Source: Polyangiaceae bacterium (GTDB taxonomy: Bacteria; Myxococcota_A; Polyangia; Polyangiales; Polyangiaceae). From it: a DNA stretch of 64,000 bases. A model generated the notes under the pieces. That model was given only the letters and a program-made list of their open reading frames with translations, made no database searches and had not been told where the DNA came from. The DNA lies in the NCBI GenBank assembly GCA_013361525.1, contig JABFXY010000034.1, positions 1-64,000 of the forward strand, read 5' to 3'. A program made the translations under genes and the position numbers. Shown piece by piece: positions 9,056-17,034 of the stretch. How positions within the stretch are numbered: position 1 is the first letter of the stretch; every line of letters starts with the position of its first letter.

Positions 9056-10321
9056 ATGAAATGCTTTCTTGGTTTGATTGCGATGTTCGGGCTCGCCGGT
9101 TGCCCGATGAACGAGAGTGACGCAGGTGGTGGAGGTAGCAACGAGGGCGGCGGGGCACCCGGAGGTGGCGCCGAAGGTGGTGGAGGCAGCAACGAGGGCG
9201 GCGGCGCGGTAGGCGGAGAAGGGGGTGCCTCCGTGATGCCGACCCACGCCGCGTTGATCTCGATTCAGGACGTGGCAATTCACGGCGCGCCGGAGCTCGG
9301 TCACGGCTTGACGGTGCAGATCGGTTTTACACCGCTGCGCGCGCCGGACTACGAAGAAGTGCCCGGTAGCCCGCTCGGGTGCAAGGCTTGGGTCTACGAG
9401 GTCGGCGACCCCGACAATGGACTGCCGATCGCGACCGACGAAGGAAAGGTGATGATTGGCGGTTTGTCGCCCGATCCCATCGAATGCGCGTTGCTCCCCG
9501 ATCGCGGCTACGTTTGCCCAGTCGAGGGCGGTGACGCTCCCGCGTCGATCCTCGTCATCGGAAACGGTCTTTCCTCCTTCACGGTCACGGGCGACATCAC
9601 GTTCGACGAGACCCACGTCGGCAAATATTTGCGGCTGAGCGGCGCGACCACGCCGTCGAATGTCGGCTCCTTTCCGATTGTGGGGCTCGACGGCGATAAG
9701 ACCTTGCTGATCGCTGCGCCTGCAGCTGCACAAGAGTCGTTCGATGCGTCGTTCGAGGTTTTGGCCGGTGCTGGGCCGATACCCGGCGCGCCCGTCGACC
9801 CGCTCGTCGGGGGTGAGACGATCACGGTCGGCATCGAGCCCGGGGGCGCGGAACACTTCGATTGGGTCGACGCCGAGGTGACCGCTGGGGGCGCCTTCGA
9901 GCTGGACGACGCGACCGCTGCGACGTTGTCGAGCGTGCCGCTCGACGGTGCTTCGGTGACCTTCTCTTGCGCGGGCGAAGGGGGAGCGTGCGGCAAGAGC
10001 GACGCCACCGTCGTTCGAGTCAGCACGACGGACGGTGATATTTCCGGTTTGCCGCTGTTCGCCATGCCTACCGCCGTCGGCCGGCAGGTCGAGATCCAAT
10101 GCGCGGACCTCAGCGACGCGGGCACGATCACCATACCGGCAGAGGCGATGGAGCTTCTCGCGGCTGCGAACGGGCTGTCACCAATCACGCGCGTTCGCAC
10201 GGCGTTCATGCGTGAGGGCGTTGCGGTATTGAGCGCGACGGAGCCACTGCCGCCGAACCCGGTGCGCATCCTCGTCGGTCACGGCGTACTGGGCTTCACG
10301 GACTCGGGCCGCGACAATTGA
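9056..10321 (+). CDS. lipoprotein with Gly-rich linker, function unknown
   Basis: A 421-aa protein from the ATG at 9056, with a GGAGGA ribosome binding site at 9045-9050. The N-terminus is a short lipoprotein signal ending in GLAGC. It is followed by about 40 residues of Gly/Glu/Asn linker that contains the unit GGGGSNEGGG twice. The mature part is beta-rich, acidic and has two Cys-containing stretches (PLGCKAW and FSCAGEGGACG). The middle contains an Ig-like pattern with FTVTGDITFDETHVGKYL. The stop overlaps the proposed TTG start of the following AraC gene. It probably sits on the cell surface or faces the periplasm. No enzyme motif is visible. Confidence 0.85.
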   Translation: MKCFLGLIAMFGLAGCPMNESDAGGGGSNEGGGAPGGGAEGGGGSNEGGGAVGGEGGASVMPTHAALISIQDVAIHGAPELGHGLTVQIGFTPLRAPDYEEVPGSPLGCKAWVYEVGDPDNGLPIATDEGKVMIGGLSPDPIECALLPDRGYVCPVEGGDAPASILVIGNGLSSFTVTGDITFDETHVGKYLRLSGATTPSNVGSFPIVGLDGDKTLLIAAPAAAQESFDASFEVLAGAGPIPGAPVDPLVGGETITVGIEPGGAEHFDWVDAEVTAGGAFELDDATAATLSSVPLDGASVTFSCAGEGGACGKSDATVVRVSTTDGDISGLPLFAMPTAVGRQVEIQCADLSDAGTITIPAEAMELLAAANGLSPITRVRTAFMREGVAVLSATEPLPPNPVRILVGHGVLGFTDSGRDN

Positions 10322-11364
10322 CCGGCGCAACCCCGGTGCACGGTCTATGGTTGATCGGCTTGCTTCAGTCGACAATCGGCACCGTCGCACCGGGTATCGT
10401 CTCCCGCACGCTTTCGTGCGCAGCCGAGCTGGGGGTCGATCCAGCCCGACTGGGACGCGCACCGCACACCGACCGTATCGCGATCGCACGCGTTTACGAG
10501 CTATGGCGCGCGCTCGCGAAAGAGCTCGGTGATCCCGCGCTGCCGGTCCGCGTGGCCGAGCGCGCCGAAATCGAAGACCTCGACGTGCTGGGGCTCGCCA
10601 TGCTCACCGCGCCGACCGCGCGCACGGCGGTCCGCCTGTTCGTGCAAAACAGCGCAATGGTGACGGACTCCGGCGCGTGGGAGGTTCATGAGGCGACCGC
10701 CCAATACCCGATGTCGATCGTCTGGCGACGCGGAGGCTCGACCCTCGGCGAGCGCGTCTCGAACGAGACAGCGATCCTCCAGGCGGTCGGGTGTTTGCGG
10801 CGGTTGGTCGGCGACGGTTTCGCGCCGGCGCTGGTGAGCTTTCGCCATGCGGCGCCGCCGTCGTTGTTCGCTCACGAAGCGTTCTTCCGGTGCCCCATCC
10901 GGTTCCATGCCGAACAGGACGCGGTGTTCGTCGATCGCGACGTGCTCGACGCCGTGCCGCCGCGATCCCATCGGCAGATGTACGCGCACTTCGTCGAGCA
11001 TGTCGAACAGCGTCACCGTGCATTTCGCTGCGCCGAAGCGGCCGACTCCTTGTTGTCGCGCGTGCGCGCTGCGGTCGCGACGGATCCTTCGGACGCGTCG
11101 ATGAGAAGGGTGGCTCGATCACTCGGCATGAGCGATCGGACCTTGCGCCGTCGGCTTCGGGAAGAGGGCGTCAGCTTTCGGCGCACGGTCGATGCGGTCC
11201 GGCGCGACCGGGCCGCAGAGCTGCTCACACACGGCGAAACGACCGTCACGTCGGCGGCGCTCGACCTCGGCTTTTCGGACACGAGCGCGTTCAGTCACGC
11301 GTGCCGCCGCTGGTTCGGCCGCTCGCCGAGCGACATGCTCGCGCGGTATACCCATTATCGATAA
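10318..11364 (+). CDS. AraC-family regulator, arabinose_bd-type N-domain
   Basis: A 348-aa protein if it starts at the TTG at 10318, which overlaps the previous stop by 4 nt; a GTG at 10336 is an equally good start and gives 342 aa. The N-terminal ~200 residues fit the domain seen in OruR/ArgR-like AraC regulators (PF12625): ELWRALAKELGDPALPVRVAE, then LGLAMLTAPTARTAVRLF. The C-terminus has the double helix-turn-helix: MRRVARSLGMSDRTLRRRLREEG and TVTSAALDLGFSDTSAFSHACRRWFGRSP. The overlap with the lipoprotein gene suggests co-transcription, so the pair may form a sensor-regulator unit. Confidence 0.92.
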   Translation: MTGATPVHGLWLIGLLQSTIGTVAPGIVSRTLSCAAELGVDPARLGRAPHTDRIAIARVYELWRALAKELGDPALPVRVAERAEIEDLDVLGLAMLTAPTARTAVRLFVQNSAMVTDSGAWEVHEATAQYPMSIVWRRGGSTLGERVSNETAILQAVGCLRRLVGDGFAPALVSFRHAAPPSLFAHEAFFRCPIRFHAEQDAVFVDRDVLDAVPPRSHRQMYAHFVEHVEQRHRAFRCAEAADSLLSRVRAAVATDPSDASMRRVARSLGMSDRTLRRRLREEGVSFRRTVDAVRRDRAAELLTHGETTVTSAALDLGFSDTSAFSHACRRWFGRSPSDMLARYTHYR

Positions 11365-11457
11365 CTTCGAATTCGAGCTCGACCGCGCCGTGCGAACCAC
11401 TCGATCGCGTCGGCGAAACAGGGCGCTTTCGGATCGCGAGCCCGTAGCGAACTCGTC

Positions 11458-12789
11458 ATGTTAGAAGCTCGCATGCGCCGCCGACAGCAAGTCCTCCTTA
11501 CGATTACGTATCTCCTCGCGGGATGCGCCACCGACCCGAGCGCGCCGGACGACGGAACGACCGGTACCGGGACGGCGGGCAACATGGGCGTAGGGGGAAC
11601 CGGTGGGGTAGAAGGCACCGGAGGCGTCATGTCGACGGCGACAGGCCATTCGACTTCGACCTCGGGTGGAGGCGCGGCAACCGGCGGTGCGGGTGGACAG
11701 GGTGAAGGCGGCAGTGGCGGTGAGGTACCGATAAAGGCCTGCACCAACCCCGATACCTGGACCCCGACGAGCCTCGTCGACGCGCCGTCTGAGCGCGCTT
11801 GGCACGAGGCCGTTTGGACCGGTACCCACATGATGGTGTGGGGCGGATTGGGCGACGGCCTATACCTCAACAGCGGCGGGCTCTACGACCCGGCGTCCGA
11901 CACGTGGGAAGCGACACCGACCGCCGGGGCGCCGACTGCCCGCTTCGACGACGTGATGGTGTGGACCGGCAGCGAGGTCCTCATTTGGGGTGGACGCGAT
12001 ATTAGCGGCGGCGGGACTGCGAGCGGCGCACGCTTCAATCCATCGACGAAAACGTGGTCTCCGATGTCGACGGTCAATGCGCCTCCGCCCACCTACGAGC
12101 CCGAAGGTGTTTGGACCGGGACCGAGCTCGTCGTCTGGGGCGACGACACCACGGCCGGAGCGCGATACGACCCTGCGACCGACACGTGGACTCCGATGAA
12201 CGAGAGCTCCGCGCCGTCACCTCGCGACGGGTACGTGATGCGCTGGACGGACTCGGAGCTGGTGGTTTGGGGGGGCCGCGCCTGCGCCGACGGCGCGTGC
12301 CCATACGTGAGCTCCGGAGGACGCTACAATCCTTCGACCAACGTCTGGACATCCACGAGCTCGGCCGGTGCACCGGAAGGAACCTATTGGGCAAGCGGCG
12401 TTTGGACCGGCACCGAGCTCATCGTCTTCGGAGGCCGAACGTGCGGACTCGCCACTGGTTGCGAGGTTGCGACGGGTGGTCGCTATAACCCGGCAACGGA
12501 CGCTTGGTCACCGCTCGAGCCGAATGGCGCGCCGTCGGCCAGGCACAACCACTCCGGAGTCTGGACAGGCGATCGAATGCTCATCTGGGGCGGCGGCGGT
12601 GACCTGCTCGATACCGGGGGCCTCTTCGATCCCGAGACGAGCACCTGGGTGCCGACCACGACCGAGGGCGCGCCCCCCGGCCGTCGCCTGCACTCCGGCG
12701 TCTGGACGGACTACGGCTTTGTCACCTGGGGGGGAGTAACAAGCGAAGGTGACGCCTCCAATGACGGCGGGGTCTATTGCCCCCCGTAA
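11458..12789 (+). CDS. kelch-like beta-propeller lipoprotein
   Basis: A 443-aa protein. The start at 11458 is followed by a second ATG at 11473, either of which yields a signal ending in YLLAGC. A linker of about 60 residues rich in Gly, Thr and Ser follows. The rest is built of about six repeats of roughly 50-55 residues, each with a WTGxE-hydrophobic-WGG core, a GxYDP/GRYNP strand and a DTWxP strand, for example VWTGSEVLIWGG and RYDPATDTWTP. This is the kelch/galactose-oxidase-type propeller pattern. Six to seven blades fit a single closed propeller. No catalytic Tyr-Cys pair is obvious, so a binding role on the outer membrane is more likely than oxidase activity. Confidence 0.88.
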   Translation: MLEARMRRRQQVLLTITYLLAGCATDPSAPDDGTTGTGTAGNMGVGGTGGVEGTGGVMSTATGHSTSTSGGGAATGGAGGQGEGGSGGEVPIKACTNPDTWTPTSLVDAPSERAWHEAVWTGTHMMVWGGLGDGLYLNSGGLYDPASDTWEATPTAGAPTARFDDVMVWTGSEVLIWGGRDISGGGTASGARFNPSTKTWSPMSTVNAPPPTYEPEGVWTGTELVVWGDDTTAGARYDPATDTWTPMNESSAPSPRDGYVMRWTDSELVVWGGRACADGACPYVSSGGRYNPSTNVWTSTSSAGAPEGTYWASGVWTGTELIVFGGRTCGLATGCEVATGGRYNPATDAWSPLEPNGAPSARHNHSGVWTGDRMLIWGGGGDLLDTGGLFDPETSTWVPTTTEGAPPGRRLHSGVWTDYGFVTWGGVTSEGDASNDGGVYCPP

Positions 12790-12831
12790 CCCTTGACCTC
12801 ACCAGGGACGACGGATACCGCAACCGACGGC

Positions 12832-13614
12832 ATGATCGACAGCGCAGAGCTCCTTGCCCAACTCGCCGCGAACCTCTCGGACGGCGATCGGGCGCTCTCC
12901 GATGCGATCGAAAAGCATCCCGACGAGCCCGTTGCATTCGTCGCCCGTGCCCGATTTCGATACGAGTCCGCGCTGAGCCTCGGAACGCCCGGAATGGCCC
13001 AGGCCGTCGCGGAGGCGACCGGAATGGATTATTTCCGGGGGGCGCTCGACGACTACACACGCGTCATCGAATTGAGCGAGGCACTCTCGGAGGAGCACGC
13101 CGATGCTGTCCTATGTGAGTGCTTTTTGAACATCGCGTCGATCCTCATGCGGCTCGGAGCCCTCGGACCGTCGTGCGACGCGGCAACGCTTGCCATCGAA
13201 AGAGTCAGCGACAGAGCCGACGGCGACCCCCTCAAGCGTCGCGTCCTCGCACAAGGCCATAAGGCGCGCGGGACCGCACGCCACCTTCAGGGGCTGGTCG
13301 CGGAAGCCGTCGAGGACTACGGACCGGCGCTCCAGCTCGACCCCGAAGACGGCGAGACGGCGAGCAACCGCGGTGAGGCATTGGTAACTTTGGGACGGTT
13401 CGCCGACGCCGTCGCCGACTTCGACCGAGCCGTGGAGCTCGGGCATGCCCACCCATTGACGTATTGCGGGCGCGCGATGGCCCAGGAGGGCCTCGGCTTG
13501 CCTGAACGTGCGCTGGAGGACTACGCGAGAGCCCTGGCGCTCGACGAAAACAATGAACAGGCCCGCTCGGGTCTCGAGCGGCTGCGAGCCGCAGCTTCCG
13601 GAGACGGACAATGA
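12832..13614 (+). CDS. tetratricopeptide repeat protein
   Basis: A 260-aa protein from the ATG at 12832; a TTG at 12793 would add 13 residues. It contains about four to five TPR-like helical pairs, clearest in the second half: ARGTARHLQGLVAEAVEDYGPALQLDP, NRGEALVTLGRFADAVADFDRAVEL and GRAMAQEGLGLPERALEDYARALALD. These show the expected 34-residue spacing with small residues at 8 and 20. No signal peptide or membrane segment is present. The stop overlaps the start of the next gene by 4 nt (ATGA), pointing to translational coupling with the small zinc-ribbon-like protein, possibly a partner held by the TPR scaffold. Confidence 0.9.
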   Translation: MIDSAELLAQLAANLSDGDRALSDAIEKHPDEPVAFVARARFRYESALSLGTPGMAQAVAEATGMDYFRGALDDYTRVIELSEALSEEHADAVLCECFLNIASILMRLGALGPSCDAATLAIERVSDRADGDPLKRRVLAQGHKARGTARHLQGLVAEAVEDYGPALQLDPEDGETASNRGEALVTLGRFADAVADFDRAVELGHAHPLTYCGRAMAQEGLGLPERALEDYARALALDENNEQARSGLERLRAAASGDGQ

Positions 13615-13919
13615 AGAACGGCGTCTGCCCCAAATGCGAGAGCAGCGAGATCTATGTCGTCGACGAGCTCAAGATTCCGAACTACGAGTATTCCAACAGC
13701 GTCGTTCCACTGACGCTGACAGCACACTACGGCGAAACGGGCGAAACGGGCTTCCTCGGTAGCGCAAAGATGGAGCGCGTGGGCATCAATCTGCGCGCGT
13801 TGGTCTGCGGCGACTGCGCGTTCACCGAGGTGTACGTCGACAACCTCGACCGTTTGAAGAAGTTCGCTGCGCAGCGCCAAGGCGGCGTGCGGCGGTACAA
13901 GCCCGAGGCCGACGAGTAG
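13611..13919 (+). CDS. small zinc-ribbon-like protein
   Basis: A 102-aa protein starting at the ATG that overlaps the TPR gene's stop. Two Cys pairs, CPKCES at residues 6-9 and CGDC at about residues 66-69, are spaced as in a zinc ribbon. Between them lies a mixed segment with a long aromatic and acidic stretch (IPNYEYSNSVVPLTLTAHYGE). The C-terminus is basic (FAAQRQGGVRRYKP). No enzymatic motif is visible, and it may be a nucleic-acid or protein-binding ribbon. The overlap with the TPR gene is the only functional hint. Confidence 0.8.
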   Translation: MKNGVCPKCESSEIYVVDELKIPNYEYSNSVVPLTLTAHYGETGETGFLGSAKMERVGINLRALVCGDCAFTEVYVDNLDRLKKFAAQRQGGVRRYKPEADE

Positions 13920-13942
13920 CCGCGACATGATACGAATCTCCC

Positions 13943-14521
13943 GTGCCGTTACCCGAGCCGGAGATCCGCGCTGCACTCACCCAGTCACTTCTGGCGGCTT
14001 TGCGCCGGCTACCTTCCGGCGAAGGGAAACGGATCCTCCAGGCGATCCCCGCGCATGACATCGAGGAGGCGACGGCGGCTCTCGCCATCGGGTGGCTACC
14101 GATGTCCCTGCACATGCGGATTTCCGACGCAATCCGTGACGCAGTGGGTCCGGAGCGAAACGTCGAAGTGTGGCGCTGGACGATGCGGGACGCCTTCGGC
14201 CGCCCGCTCCTGAAGAGCTTCGTCGCCCTTACGACCGGGATCTTCGGCGTCACGCCGCGCGCATTGTTCCGGCGCGCCGAGAAGCTGAACGAGCTCATCA
14301 CACGAAGCTGCGGCACTTTTTCTTACGAGGAGGAGAACGAGCGCGGGGGCACGCTGACGCTCACGGGCTTCCCCGCTCATCGCTATCGCTTCATCTGCTA
14401 TGTCGAAGGGCTCGCTGGCTGTCTGGAGGCAGCGGTCGATCTGGGAAGGATGCCGGGCACGGTCCAGGTCGAACAGGTGGCCCCTGAAGGGACGGCTCGG
14501 TATCGAGTCCGTTGGGGTTAG
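13943..14521 (+). CDS. DUF2378-like myxobacterial protein
   Basis: A 192-aa protein from a GTG at 13943. Its length and pattern match the DUF2378 (TIGR02265) family that is expanded in myxobacteria: an early helical segment, RWTMRDAFGRPLLKSFVALTTGIFGVTPRALFRRAEKLN, then FSYEEENERGGTLTLTGFPAHRYRFICYVEGLAGCLE. The latter resembles the end of heme-NO-binding-type folds, though no conserved His for heme is identified. It lies 23 bp after the zinc-ribbon gene. No signal peptide is present. The family assignment is from memory of the pattern and should be confirmed with a profile search. Confidence 0.7.
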   Translation: MPLPEPEIRAALTQSLLAALRRLPSGEGKRILQAIPAHDIEEATAALAIGWLPMSLHMRISDAIRDAVGPERNVEVWRWTMRDAFGRPLLKSFVALTTGIFGVTPRALFRRAEKLNELITRSCGTFSYEEENERGGTLTLTGFPAHRYRFICYVEGLAGCLEAAVDLGRMPGTVQVEQVAPEGTARYRVRWG

Positions 14522-14581
14522 CAGCGTTGGTTTCGTGCGCGCCGGTGCAAGGCCGCGGCGGCCGAACAGTTTAGAGGGACC

Positions 14582-14959
14582 ATGCAAATCGACCGAGCGC
14601 GCGCCATGTGGGGCCGACCAATGTTCGCCGCTTTGCTTTTCGCATGCGCGGCGTGCGATCCGGCGTTCACGATGCAGATGGACGTACGTTCCGCCGCAGA
14701 CGGCGCCCCGGTCGCCGGCGCGGACGTAAGCATCAAGTGCCCTCAAATGAAATTGCTGCACGCCACCGGTCATCCTGACGGAACCGTCGACTATTCCATC
14801 ATGCCCGGGCTGTCCGGCGAATGCGTGGTGACGATCAGCAAAGGCGGGATGCGCCCCGTCTCATTTCCCCTCGACGAACGTTGCAGCAGTCATTTCGGCC
14901 TCTCGTGCACGGGGCTCGAGACGACCGTCATGCTCACGCCCGCCGAGGGCGCCCCCTGA
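14582..14959 (+). CDS. small lipoprotein with carboxypeptidase-regulatory-like fold
   Basis: A 125-aa protein. The ATG at 14582 follows a weak purine-rich stretch. The signal ends in the lipobox ACAAC, so the mature Cys is at about residue 25. The mature part has a beta-sandwich pattern (VRSAADGAPVAGADVSIKCP, then GTVDYSIMPGLSGECVVTISKGG) like carboxypeptidase regulatory or transthyretin-type domains, and carries Cys residues that may form a disulphide. It is convergent with the next gene, with only 15 bp between stops. No enzyme activity is expected. Confidence 0.75.
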   Translation: MQIDRARAMWGRPMFAALLFACAACDPAFTMQMDVRSAADGAPVAGADVSIKCPQMKLLHATGHPDGTVDYSIMPGLSGECVVTISKGGMRPVSFPLDERCSSHFGLSCTGLETTVMLTPAEGAP

Positions 14960-14974
14960 GCGGAGCCCGCAAGC

Positions 14975-15859
14975 TCACTTGTGGTTCAACACGATGCCTT
15001 CGGGGCTGAACGTCTCGACCATGAAGGCCGCGGTGCACGTAGCCATCCCGCTCTGCTGCTCGGCCGGCTTCTTCTTCGATCGGAAGGTCAGGGTCCGAAC
15101 GGTCGCGCCCTGCCCGTCGAGGAGATCGACTCCCCAGTCGATGTACTCTTCGTCGGAGATCGCGCCGTCATCGATCACCAGCGGCTCGGCCTGAGTCGCC
15201 TCGACCACGAGCGGATCGAAGCTCCAGCCGGCGTAGCCGCGGCTCGTTAGTTTCGACGTCGCGTCGTATTCCGAGGCTATCTTCGCGGTCATCTTCGGAA
15301 GCTCGATCGCCGTGATCGACGCTGCGTCGATACCAGTCGCTTCGACGCGAACGCCGGCTATCTCCGTCACGGGCGGCGCCTCGAACACGCCGTCCTCGTC
15401 GCTCTCCGTGATGGCCTCGGCCGAGATGGTCATGGCCACTTCCATCTGCTTCTTCGCTCCCAGCTTCGGCAAGCTCAGCTCCTTCACGAGGCAGCCGCTC
15501 ATATCGATGCGTCGCTTCCGTCCGGTCTCGTCGGTGCCGACCACCGAAAGCTCGAGCGGCGCGACGTCGCCTTCCGCAATCCCGTCGACGAGATCGAGCG
15601 CGACGCCGGCGTGTGACATGTTGAAACCGACCTTCACATCGCCGTAGCTCAGATTGCCGTGCGGCTTCTCGACGGTTTCGACGGCGGCGACCGGCTGTCC
15701 GTCGATCACGAGGACAGAGTCAAACAGGACCTCGGCGTCCTCTATCGCGGCGTCCATTGCGTCGACGTCTTCGATGGGCTCGTCGGGCTCGGCGATGCAG
15801 GCGGAAAGCGGCGCTGCAGCAATCAACGACAAGGCGAGAACGGTTCCTCGTAGGAGCAT
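14975..15859 (-). CDS. acidic lipoprotein, function unknown
   Basis: A 294-aa protein from the ATG at 15857-15859; longer in-frame extensions run into the crtE upstream region and are rejected. The signal ends in LSAC, about residue 21, with an acidic Asp/Glu-rich mature N-terminus (AEPDEPIEDVDAMDAA). The remainder is beta-rich with no recognised family, and has two Cys residues near SGCLVK and TCTAAF. It is divergent from crtE across about 224 bp, so the two may share a control region. Confidence 0.85.
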   Translation of the reverse strand: MLLRGTVLALSLIAAAPLSACIAEPDEPIEDVDAMDAAIEDAEVLFDSVLVIDGQPVAAVETVEKPHGNLSYGDVKVGFNMSHAGVALDLVDGIAEGDVAPLELSVVGTDETGRKRRIDMSGCLVKELSLPKLGAKKQMEVAMTISAEAITESDEDGVFEAPPVTEIAGVRVEATGIDAASITAIELPKMTAKIASEYDATSKLTSRGYAGWSFDPLVVEATQAEPLVIDDGAISDEEYIDWGVDLLDGQGATVRTLTFRSKKKPAEQQSGMATCTAAFMVETFSPEGIVLNHK

Positions 15860-16003
15860 GACGGCGACATCGCAACGGTCGTGCCCGGTGCGTTGGCCGC
15901 GGGAACCCGGGATTTCTCCCAAAAGCCGACCCTCGTGACGCGAGCGGGGTGTTGCGCAGCGTTGCATGTCACGTTCGCAAGAATTCGCGTCGCGAGAAAC
16001 CGC

Positions 16004-16025
16004 GAGTCGCCAACTCCCGCGACTC
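16004..16025. promoter_or_regulatory. inverted repeat upstream of crtE, candidate operator
   Basis: GAGTCGC at 16004-16010 and GCGACTC at 16019-16025 form a perfect 7-bp inverted repeat with an 8-bp spacer, 59 bp before the crtE start. Just left lies a second, shorter pair (TCGCG/CGCGA). Carotenoid operons in Myxococcus are controlled by repressors binding such palindromes, but the exact sequence here is not one I can tie to a known regulator. It is a candidate operator only. Confidence 0.35.
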
Positions 16026-16083
16026 CAGAAGCCGCTTTTGCCGGGTTTCCGCGCTGGCACCGCTCGTGCTTGAGCGGCCTGAC

Positions 16084-17034
16084 ATGAGCTTGGCCTCTCC
16101 TCAACCAGCGGTCCTCGCGTGCACGAAGTCGGAAGCGCCGACCAGTCAGCGATCCATTTCGTCGACTCGGCTCCAAGCCCCCAAGCCGACGCTTGCGGCG
16201 ATCGAGTCGCTTATCGACGAAGCGCTCGAGGCATCGATCGCGAGCGCGACCGGCCCGTCGACGCCGCCGACGCTGGCGAAGGCGCTGCGCTATGCCGTCT
16301 TTCCAGGCGGAGGTCGCCTTCGCCCGCAGCTCTGCTTGCTCGTTGCAATGGTCGAGTCGGGCGGGTGGCCACCCCCCGACGCGATCCACGCGGCCGCTGC
16401 GATCGAGCTCCTTCATTGCGCGTCGCTCGTCCACGACGACCTGCCGTGCTTCGATGACGCGGACGCGCGACGGGGTCGACCGTCGGTCCATCGCGTGTTC
16501 GGCGAGCCGATTGCGGTGCTCGTTGGAGATGCGTTGATCGTGCACGCATTTCACCAGGCAGCCCGCGGGCCACACGCCGGCGCGCTCGTGAAGACGCTCT
16601 CGGACGCTGCAGGTTCCCTTCGAGGGCTCGTCGCGGGCCAAGCCTGGGAAACGGAAGCGTTCGTCAGTCTCGAGGAGTATCACCGCGCAAAAACCGCCTC
16701 GCTCTTCGAGGCCGCGGCTGCGATGGGCGCTATCGCGTCCGGCAGCGATGCGGACCGATGGCGCGAGCTCGGGGAAGCGCTGGGGCGCGCCTATCAGGCT
16801 GCGGACGACATTGCCGACGCGATCGGCAACGCCGCCGTCATCGGAAAGCCGATTGGCCAGGACGACGCGAAAGCGCGTCCGAGCCTCGTTCGCTCGTTGG
16901 GACTCGAAGGAGCACGCCGTCACTTGGCAACGCTCGTCGAGGACGCGTCCGCGAGCGCGATGCGAGGTGGTGGCGGGCAACTTCTCGATCAATGGCTCGA
17001 GCGCGTCGCGGCTCGCCTCACGGAGCTCCAATGA
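16084..17034 (+). CDS. crtE: geranylgeranyl diphosphate synthase (polyprenyl synthase)
   Basis: A 316-aa protein from the ATG at 16084, chosen because the in-frame extension upstream lies in the control region. It condenses C5 isoprenyl diphosphates to make the C20 precursor of phytoene. The first aspartate-rich motif is DDLPCFD at residues 118-124, within HCASLVHDDLPCFDDAD; the second is DDIAD at residues 241-245. The FPGGGRLRPQL segment (residues 73-83) matches the substrate-binding region of short-chain prenyl synthases. It overlaps crtI by 4 nt (ATGA), so it is the first gene of a translationally coupled carotenoid operon. Length and motifs are typical. The exact chain length (C15 or C20) is inferred from context. 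Confidence 0.95.
   Translation: MSLASPQPAVLACTKSEAPTSQRSISSTRLQAPKPTLAAIESLIDEALEASIASATGPSTPPTLAKALRYAVFPGGGRLRPQLCLLVAMVESGGWPPPDAIHAAAAIELLHCASLVHDDLPCFDDADARRGRPSVHRVFGEPIAVLVGDALIVHAFHQAARGPHAGALVKTLSDAAGSLRGLVAGQAWETEAFVSLEEYHRAKTASLFEAAAAMGAIASGSDADRWRELGEALGRAYQAADDIADAIGNAAVIGKPIGQDDAKARPSLVRSLGLEGARRHLATLVEDASASAMRGGGGQLLDQWLERVAARLTELQ

Noticed and set aside
16758..17030. Upstream extension of crtI inside crtE
   Set aside because: The FAD-binding motif begins nine residues after the ATG at 17031, and extra residues overlap crtE in another frame.
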